Below are positions 57,513-64,000 of a stretch of 64,000 nucleotides of DNA, in pieces. Position numbers and translations under genes: made by a program. The stretch's first letter is position 1; each line of letters starts with the position of its first letter. Source of the stretch: Enterobacter cancerogenus (GTDB taxonomy: Bacteria; Pseudomonadota; Gammaproteobacteria; Enterobacterales; Enterobacteriaceae); assembly GCF_019047785.1 (NCBI RefSeq), contig NZ_CP077290.1, positions 3,162,001 to 3,226,000 of the forward strand. Direction: 5' to 3'. The notes below the pieces were generated by a model. The model ran no database searches. It had not been told where the DNA came from and saw nothing but the letters and a program-made list of their open reading frames with translations.

Positions 57513-58580
57513 TCAGTTCGTCGCCGGGTATTCCTGAATCGTTACCTGAATGGTCAGCTTCTTATCGTTACGCATGACTTCGACAGGGATGATGGAGCCT
57601 GGGCGGATCTCAGCCACCTGGTCCATGGTTTCCAGCGCGGAAACGGCCGGGACACCGTTAACCGATACGATAACGTCGTTCACCTGAATCCCCGCGTTGG
57701 CCGCCGGGCCGCCCGGAGAGACTTCGTTCACCACGATACCCTGGATCGGATCGATACCGCCGCCCTGCGAGTGCATTGGCGCAATTTCACGTCCGCCGAT
57801 GCCGATATAGCCACGGATCACCCGGCCATCGCGGATCAGCTTGTCCATAATCTTTGTGGCCAGCTGGAAGGGAATGGCAAAACCGATGCCTTCCGGCGTT
57901 TCACCGTCGTTGCTCTTATCGAACGAAAGGGTGTTGATCCCCATCAGCTCGCCCAGCGAATTTACCAGCGCGCCGCCGGAGTTTCCGTGGTTGATTGATG
58001 CGTCGGTTTGAAGGAAGTTCTGCCGTCCTGACGGGTTCAGGCCGATTCGCCCGGTGGCGCTAATAATCCCCTGGGTGATGGTTTGCCCCAGGTTATAGGG
58101 GTTACCGATGGCCAGCACCACATCACCGATGTGCGGGGTGCGTTTGCGGTTAATCGGAATAGTCGGCAGACCGCCCGTGGCGTTGATTTTCAGAACGGCC
58201 AGATCGGTCAGGCTGTCAGAACCGACCAGAAGCGCCTCAAACACGCGGCCATCCTGCAAGGCGACGATGATCTGGTCAGCATCATTGATGACGTGTTTGT
58301 TAGTAATGATGTAGCCACGTTCATCCATAATGACGCCGGAGCCGAGCGTGCGGATCTCCAGCTGATTATGGCTTGAGGAGTTAAGCCCGCGATTATAGAC
58401 ATTCACCACGGCGGGCGCGGCACGGCGAACGGCCTGATTGTAGGTGGCAGGCGTGTCATCCGTGCTGTCGAACTGAGGGGCCGTCAGTTTGTTGAACTGG
58501 CGTAAAGACGGCATCGCCACTAGCAGCAGGCCAGCGACAAGTAAACCAATGACAATCGAACGAGTGAGCTTTAAAAGCAT
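57513..58580 (-). CDS. degS: site-1 protease DegS of the sigma-E stress pathway
   Basis: DegS is an inner-membrane-anchored serine protease that senses unfolded outer-membrane proteins and makes the first cut in RseA. The 355-residue protein has an N-terminal membrane helix (IVIGLLVAGLLLVAMPSL). The trypsin-like domain has His in NKHVIND, Asp in DLAVLKI and Ser in GNSGGAL near residue 200, followed by a single PDZ domain. It lies 92 bp downstream of degQ on the same strand. Confidence 0.97.
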   Translation of the reverse strand: MLLKLTRSIVIGLLVAGLLLVAMPSLRQFNKLTAPQFDSTDDTPATYNQAVRRAAPAVVNVYNRGLNSSSHNQLEIRTLGSGVIMDERGYIITNKHVINDADQIIVALQDGRVFEALLVGSDSLTDLAVLKINATGGLPTIPINRKRTPHIGDVVLAIGNPYNLGQTITQGIISATGRIGLNPSGRQNFLQTDASINHGNSGGALVNSLGELMGINTLSFDKSNDGETPEGIGFAIPFQLATKIMDKLIRDGRVIRGYIGIGGREIAPMHSQGGGIDPIQGIVVNEVSPGGPAANAGIQVNDVIVSVNGVPAVSALETMDQVAEIRPGSIIPVEVMRNDKKLTIQVTIQEYPATN

Positions 58581-58672
58581 GATGCGCGCGTCGGTAATAA
58601 AGGAACGGTTTGCAGCATAACATGAGTTATCCGGACATCACACGCGACGGCGATGTCCGGAGTCGCAAATGC

Positions 58673-60040
58673 TTAACGCAGTAAAATGTAGATCGTATCG
58701 TTGCCACGAACAATCTGCAGGGCAACGACGGCCGGTTTGCTTTCCAGGATCTTGCGCATTTCCGCAATGGACTGCACGCGATTGCGGTTAACACCGATGA
58801 TCACGTCCTCCTGGTGTAACCCCGCCTGGGCAGCTGGGCTGCTCTTCTCGACCGTATCGACGGTAATGCCTTTGGTGCCGTCTTTAAGCTGGCCATCGCT
58901 CAGCGTCGCCCCTTGCAAGGCTGGCGCAATAAGCTCTGCGCTGGCGGAGGAGGAGGTGCTCTTGTCGAGCGTCACTTCCACGTCCATCGGCTTGCCATCG
59001 CGGATCAGGCCCAGCTTCACTTTGGCCCCCGGCTCGGTGGTCGCGATGCGCGAACGCAGCTCGGCGAAGCTGCTGAGCGGCTTATCGTTCAGGCTGACAA
59101 TCACATCACCGGATTTCACCCCTGCTTTGGCCGAGCCGGAGTTGGCGAGCACTTCGCTGACAAACGCCCCGCGCTGCACGTTAAGGTTAAACGCTTTGGC
59201 GATATCCGCGCTCATCTCCATGCCCTTGATCCCCAGCAGGCCACGTTTGACTTCGCCAAACTGAATCAGCTGCTGAGAGAGGGTTTTGGCCATATTGCTG
59301 GGAATGGCAAAGCCAATCCCGACGCTGCCGCCGCTCGGGGCGAGGATAGCGGTGTTAATGCCGATGAGCTCGCCGTTGAGGTTAAGCAGCGCGCCGCCGG
59401 AGTTCCCCCGGTTGATGGAGGCGTCGGTCTGGATAAAGTTTTCCAGCCCTTCCAGATTCAGGCCGCTACGCCCAAGCGCAGAGACAATGCCGGAGGTAGC
59501 GGTCTGGCCTAAACCGAACGGGTTACCCACCGCGACGGCAAAATCACCCACGCGCAGTTTGTCGGAGTCGGCAATAGCAATCTGGGTCAGCTTGCTCGGA
59601 TTTTGTATCTGGACCAGCGCAATATCGCTCTGGTCGTCTCCGCCAATCAGTTTGGCATCAAACTCCCGTCCGTCATTAAGCTGGACGCTGATTTTATCCG
59701 CCTGGCTGATGACGTGGTTATTGGTCAGGATATAGCCTTTGGCCGCATCAATGATAACCCCTGAGCCAAGGCCTTCAAACGGCTGTGCCTGCTGGTCGGG
59801 GGCTTCGTCGCCAAAGAATTTCTTCAGCTCTTCAGGGACGCGCTGGCTTTGCAGCGCGGTGCCTTCAACTTTCACGCTGACCACGGCGGGCAAGACTTTT
59901 TCCAGCATCGGCGCGAGGCTAGGAATGGCCGTCTGGCCGGGAACCTGTGCAGGCAGCGTTGCGGTAGCCGGGAAGGATGCCGAGAGCGATAACCCGACAC
60001 TTAACGCGATAGCGCTTAACAGCTGGTTTTTTTTCTTCAT
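58673..60040 (-). CDS. degQ: periplasmic serine protease DegQ
   Basis: DegQ is a DegP-like periplasmic protease and chaperone that forms cage oligomers. The 455-residue protein has a signal peptide (MKKKNQLLSAIALSVGLSLSASFPATA). The protease domain has the triad in TNNHVIS, DIALVQI and GNSGGALLNL, followed by two PDZ domains (about 255-345 and 365-450). It is slightly shorter than DegP because of a short LA loop, which supports DegQ, as does the neighbouring degS. Confidence 0.97.
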   Translation of the reverse strand: MKKKNQLLSAIALSVGLSLSASFPATATLPAQVPGQTAIPSLAPMLEKVLPAVVSVKVEGTALQSQRVPEELKKFFGDEAPDQQAQPFEGLGSGVIIDAAKGYILTNNHVISQADKISVQLNDGREFDAKLIGGDDQSDIALVQIQNPSKLTQIAIADSDKLRVGDFAVAVGNPFGLGQTATSGIVSALGRSGLNLEGLENFIQTDASINRGNSGGALLNLNGELIGINTAILAPSGGSVGIGFAIPSNMAKTLSQQLIQFGEVKRGLLGIKGMEMSADIAKAFNLNVQRGAFVSEVLANSGSAKAGVKSGDVIVSLNDKPLSSFAELRSRIATTEPGAKVKLGLIRDGKPMDVEVTLDKSTSSSASAELIAPALQGATLSDGQLKDGTKGITVDTVEKSSPAAQAGLHQEDVIIGVNRNRVQSIAEMRKILESKPAVVALQIVRGNDTIYILLR

Positions 60041-60165
60041 CGATGCTGACTCTCGTATCCTGGAATGAAAGAAGAACGGCCCAAAAACATATTGATGTTA
60101 TTGAATTTTAATCCACTGAACAATGAGGCGTTAGACTAAATAATAGCTGGGGACGAGAAGAAAGG

Positions 60166-60188
60166 ACGGGCGCAACCGAGGCGCCCGT
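60166..60188 (-). terminator. hairpin after zapG
   Basis: ACGGGCGC (60166-60173) and GCGCCCGT (60181-60188) form an 8-bp stem with a 7-base loop. On the minus strand only CCTTTC follows, so terminator strength is uncertain. Confidence 0.5.
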
Positions 60189-60210
60189 AAAATTTATTAA
60201 GGTTGTGCGA

Positions 60211-60609
60211 TTAATCGCGTTTTGCGCCACCGCGCAGCAGGCCGGATGCGCCGTCTGAGTAGTCACGAGGCATCTGAACCGGCGCCTGATCGTTACCCGC
60301 TTCGGAGTCAGCCAGGCGGTTGCGGAACGGGTTGGTTTCCGCGGTCATTTCCGGCAGCAGGCTGCTGGAGCTTTTTGCCATGTGCTGATACAGCTGGCGA
60401 TAGTCGGTTGCCATGTTATCCAGCAACTCCGCGCTACGCGCAAAATGGCTCACCAGCTCTTCACGATACTCTTCCAGCTCGGCTTTGTTCTTTTCCAGTT
60501 CGTACTGCAGTGACTGCTGCTGACGCAATTTCCGATTACCGAAACGCATGGCCACAGCACCAATGATAATGCCGACGACTAACCCAATTAGCGCGTATTC
60601 CCAGGTCAT
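60211..60609 (-). CDS. zapG: Z-ring/envelope protein ZapG (YhcB, DUF1043)
   Basis: A 132-residue inner-membrane protein linked to cell division and peptidoglycan synthesis. One N-terminal helix (YALIGLVVGIIIGAVAMRFG) anchors a cytoplasmic coiled coil (about 28-85, QQSLQYELEKNKAELEEYRE) and a disordered tail. It matches E. coli YhcB in length and is divergent from zapE. Confidence 0.95.
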   Translation of the reverse strand: MTWEYALIGLVVGIIIGAVAMRFGNRKLRQQQSLQYELEKNKAELEEYREELVSHFARSAELLDNMATDYRQLYQHMAKSSSSLLPEMTAETNPFRNRLADSEAGNDQAPVQMPRDYSDGASGLLRGGAKRD

Positions 60610-60798
60610 GAACTTCTCCCGTTGTCTTGTTGTTCCGTAGGGTGTTGGCTCGGCTCCTGCCTGTGCCTGATTATGCCACTATAACCGCTATTTCCGCAGA
60701 AGTGGAATCTTGACGTATCATCGCGTAGTGTAGAGCGGCCTTTTTTTCATCAGTCACGCCTGCTGGTGAGTATTAACCGAAGGAATAACAATAAGATT

Positions 60799-61923
60799 AT
60801 GCAAAGCCTTTCCCCCTCATCGCGATATCAACAGGCCCTGGATACGGGCTCACACCAGCCAGATAACGTACAGCGTGAAGCGGTCAACCGCCTCAATAAG
60901 ATTTATCAGGCGCTGACGCACAAACCCGAAGAAACGGCGCAGGGCGGCGGGTTGAAAGCGGCCTTTGGCCGGTTGCTGGGCAAAAAAACGCCTCAGGCTG
61001 ATGCACCGGTTCGCGGCTTATATATGTGGGGCGGCGTAGGACGGGGCAAAACCTGGTTAATGGACATGTTCTACCAGAGCCTGCCGGGGACGCGTAAGCA
61101 GCGTTTGCACTTCCACCGTTTTATGCTGCGGGTGCACGAAGAGCTGACGGAACTACAGGGCAAAAGCGATCCGCTGGAGATTGTTGCCGATCGCTTTAAG
61201 GCCGAAACGGACGTGCTTTGCTTTGACGAATTTTTTGTCTCCGATATCACCGACGCCATGCTGCTGGGCGGCCTGATGAAGGCCCTGTTTGCGCGGGGGA
61301 TCACGCTGGTGGCAACCTCGAATATTCCACCGGATGAGTTGTACCACAACGGGCTGCAGCGCCCGCGTTTCCTGCCAGCCATTGATGCCATCAAACAGCA
61401 CTGTGACGTGATGAACGTCGATGCGGGCGTCGATTATCGTCTGCGCACGTTAACCCAGGCGCACCTGTGGCTTTCGCCGCTGGACGCGCAGACCACGAGC
61501 CAGATGGATAAACTTTGGCAGGCGCTGGCCGGGGCAAAACGTGAGAATGCGCCGGTGCTGGAAATAAACCATCGCCCGTTACAAACGCTGGGCGTAGAGA
61601 ATCAAACCCTGGCCGTTTCCTTTGCCACGCTCTGCGTTGATGCCCGCAGCCAGCATGATTACATTGCGTTATCGCGCCTCTTCCATACCGTGATGCTGTT
61701 TGATGTGCCGGTGATGACGCAGCTGATGGAGAGCGAGGCGCGCCGCTTCATTGCGCTGGTCGATGAGTTTTATGAACGGCACGTCAAGCTGGTGGTCAGC
61801 GCGGCCGTGCCTTTATATGAGATCTATCAGGGCGAACGCCTGAAGTTTGAGTTCCAGCGCTGTCTGTCGCGCCTGCAGGAGATGCAGAGCGAAGAGTACC
61901 TCAAGCGCGAGCATATGCCATAA
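60799..61923 (+). CDS. zapE: cell-division ATPase ZapE (YhcM)
   Basis: ZapE is an AFG1-type ATPase that acts on the Z-ring during constriction under stress. The 374-residue protein has Walker A GGVGRGKTW near residue 80, Walker B LCFDEFFVSD near 140 and sensor segment TLVATSNIPP near 170. The N-terminal linker after residue 45 differs from the one I recall for E. coli. I chose ATG 60799 (MQSLSPSS). An in-frame upstream start at 60766 lacks similarity. It is divergent from zapG. Confidence 0.95.
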   Translation: MQSLSPSSRYQQALDTGSHQPDNVQREAVNRLNKIYQALTHKPEETAQGGGLKAAFGRLLGKKTPQADAPVRGLYMWGGVGRGKTWLMDMFYQSLPGTRKQRLHFHRFMLRVHEELTELQGKSDPLEIVADRFKAETDVLCFDEFFVSDITDAMLLGGLMKALFARGITLVATSNIPPDELYHNGLQRPRFLPAIDAIKQHCDVMNVDAGVDYRLRTLTQAHLWLSPLDAQTTSQMDKLWQALAGAKRENAPVLEINHRPLQTLGVENQTLAVSFATLCVDARSQHDYIALSRLFHTVMLFDVPVMTQLMESEARRFIALVDEFYERHVKLVVSAAVPLYEIYQGERLKFEFQRCLSRLQEMQSEEYLKREHMP

Positions 61924-62747
<824 letters not shown>

Positions 62748-62759
62748 TCGGGATTATAG

Positions 62760-63155
<396 letters not shown>

Positions 63156-63463
63156 TCCTTTTCTGCTCACGCAGAACGATTGGCGAAAAACCCGCTTCGG
63201 CGGGTTTTTTTTATGGATAATGCGTAGGTTATCCACAGCATCAAGGCATATATCTTCTCTTTTTCCACATTTCCAGAATCCCCTCACCACAAAGCCATCA
63301 AAATCTGGTAAACTATCATCCAATTTTCTGCCCAAATATCAGTGAATACTCGGTTTTTGTTCGATTCTTGAACAGTGTGTCTTCTCTGGGATGGGCGATA
63401 CTTCATCTGGCTGGCCTCGTTGGGCCAGTAGCAGTAAAATTCTGAATATACCTGGAGGTTTTC
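63156..63463 (+). other. rpsI-sspA intergenic region (no gene)
   Basis: A 308-bp stretch with the rpsI terminator near its start and the sspA leader at its end. The sspA ribosome-binding site GGAGG lies about 9 bases before the ATG. I do not assign sspA -35/-10 boxes, because the candidate hexamers have poor spacing. Confidence 0.6.
63186..63212 (+). terminator. intrinsic terminator of rplM-rpsI
   Basis: CCCGC-TTCG-GCGGG (63191-63204), a stable UUCG tetraloop hairpin, is preceded by five A residues and followed by eight T residues. Confidence 0.92.
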
Positions 63464-64000
63464 ATGGCTGTCGCTGCCAACAAACGTTCGGTAATGACGC
63501 TGTTTTCTGGTCCTACTGACATTTATAGCCATCAGGTTCGTATCGTGCTGGCCGAGAAGGGTGTCAGTTTTGAGATCGAGCATGTGGAAAAGGATAACCC
63601 GCCTCAGGATCTGATCGATCTCAACCCGAGCCAAAGCGTACCGACGCTGGTGGATCGCGAGCTGACCCTGTGGGAATCCCGTATCATTATGGAATACCTG
63701 GATGAGCGTTTCCCGCATCCGCCGCTGATGCCTGTTTACCCTGTTGCTCGTGGTGAAAGCCGCCTGTACATGCAGCGCATCGAAAAAGACTGGTACACGC
63801 TGATGAACGTTATCGTCAACGGTTCCTCTTCTGAAGCCGATGCTGCACGTAAGCAACTGCGTGAAGAACTGCTGGCTATCGCACCTGTCTTTGGTCAGAA
63901 ACCTTTCTTCCTGAGTGACGAATTTAGCCTGGTGGATTGCTACCTGGCGCCGCTGCTCTGGCGTTTGCCAACCCTGGGCGTCGAGTTCAGCGGTCCGGGC
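63464..64000 (+). CDS. sspA: stringent starvation protein A, 5' part (cut by window edge)
   Basis: SspA binds RNA polymerase with sigma-70, lowers H-NS levels and is needed for acid tolerance in stationary phase. The visible 179 of about 212 residues start MAVAANKRSVMTLFSGPTDI and show the glutathione-transferase fold: a thioredoxin-like N-terminal domain with PTLVDRELTLWESRIIMEYL and the beginning of the helical domain. It reads open to the last base of the window. Confidence 0.97.
   Translation, partial: MAVAANKRSVMTLFSGPTDIYSHQVRIVLAEKGVSFEIEHVEKDNPPQDLIDLNPSQSVPTLVDRELTLWESRIIMEYLDERFPHPPLMPVYPVARGESRLYMQRIEKDWYTLMNVIVNGSSSEADAARKQLREELLAIAPVFGQKPFFLSDEFSLVDCYLAPLLWRLPTLGVEFSGPG

Overview
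The window is chromosomal DNA of an enterobacterium, most probably Enterobacter or a close relative. Nearly every gene matches an Escherichia coli K-12 counterpart in sequence and order over the segment that in E. coli runs from rsmB to sspA, seen here in the opposite orientation. The 16S rRNA gene is typical of Enterobacteriaceae. The genus is an inference from protein divergence and from a few genes that K-12 lacks at these positions. Comparisons with E. coli are from memory, because no search could be run.

Layout. 1-2408: rsmB (cut by the left edge), fmt and def, leftward, for rRNA methylation and N-formyl-methionine handling. 2536-6320: a tight rightward chain dprA-smg-yrdD-tsaC-aroE-yrdB, with yrdA convergent. 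6851-12588: a complete rRNA operon in the rrnD position (P1/P2, 16S, tRNA-Glu, 23S, 5S, tRNA-Thr, second 5S, terminator). 12650-16803: yhdWXYZ, a polar amino-acid ABC transporter with a recognisable sigma-54 promoter. 17263-23041: yhdV, the AcrEF efflux pump and its divergent repressor gene acrS. 23036-25120: a membrane MHYT-GGDEF-EAL cyclic-di-GMP enzyme. 25261-32135: yhdU, dusB-fis, an inserted periplasmic alpha-carbonic anhydrase, prmA, panF, yhdT and accBC. 32635-35974: aroQ, msrPQ and acuI.

36157-48422 holds csrD, the mreBCD cell-shape genes, yhdE, rng, yhdP and tldD, all rightward. 48471-52693 is the aromatic-acid efflux locus aaeR/aaeXAB. It is followed by a succinate-semialdehyde-type dehydrogenase (52781-54235), yhcO, two tandem yhcN-type genes, argR, mdh, the periplasmic proteases degS and degQ, zapG, zapE, a small tandem-repeat array, rplM-rpsI and the start of sspA.

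The region is mostly core housekeeping. I found no phage, insertion sequence, CRISPR array, toxin-antitoxin or defence system, and no convincing undescribed multi-gene system. The accessory content is single-gene insertions into the conserved backbone: the MHYT protein, the carbonic anhydrase, msrPQ, the aldehyde dehydrogenase and the second yhcN. yhdJ is missing between yhdU and fis. The most useful novel observations are regulatory or structural: a glutamate tRNA in the rrnD-position spacer, a compensatory base-pair change between the two 5S genes, a sigma-54 promoter for yhdWXYZ, a near-consensus CRP site before aaeX, a palindrome between acrE and acrS, and a roughly 53-bp tandem array before rplM.
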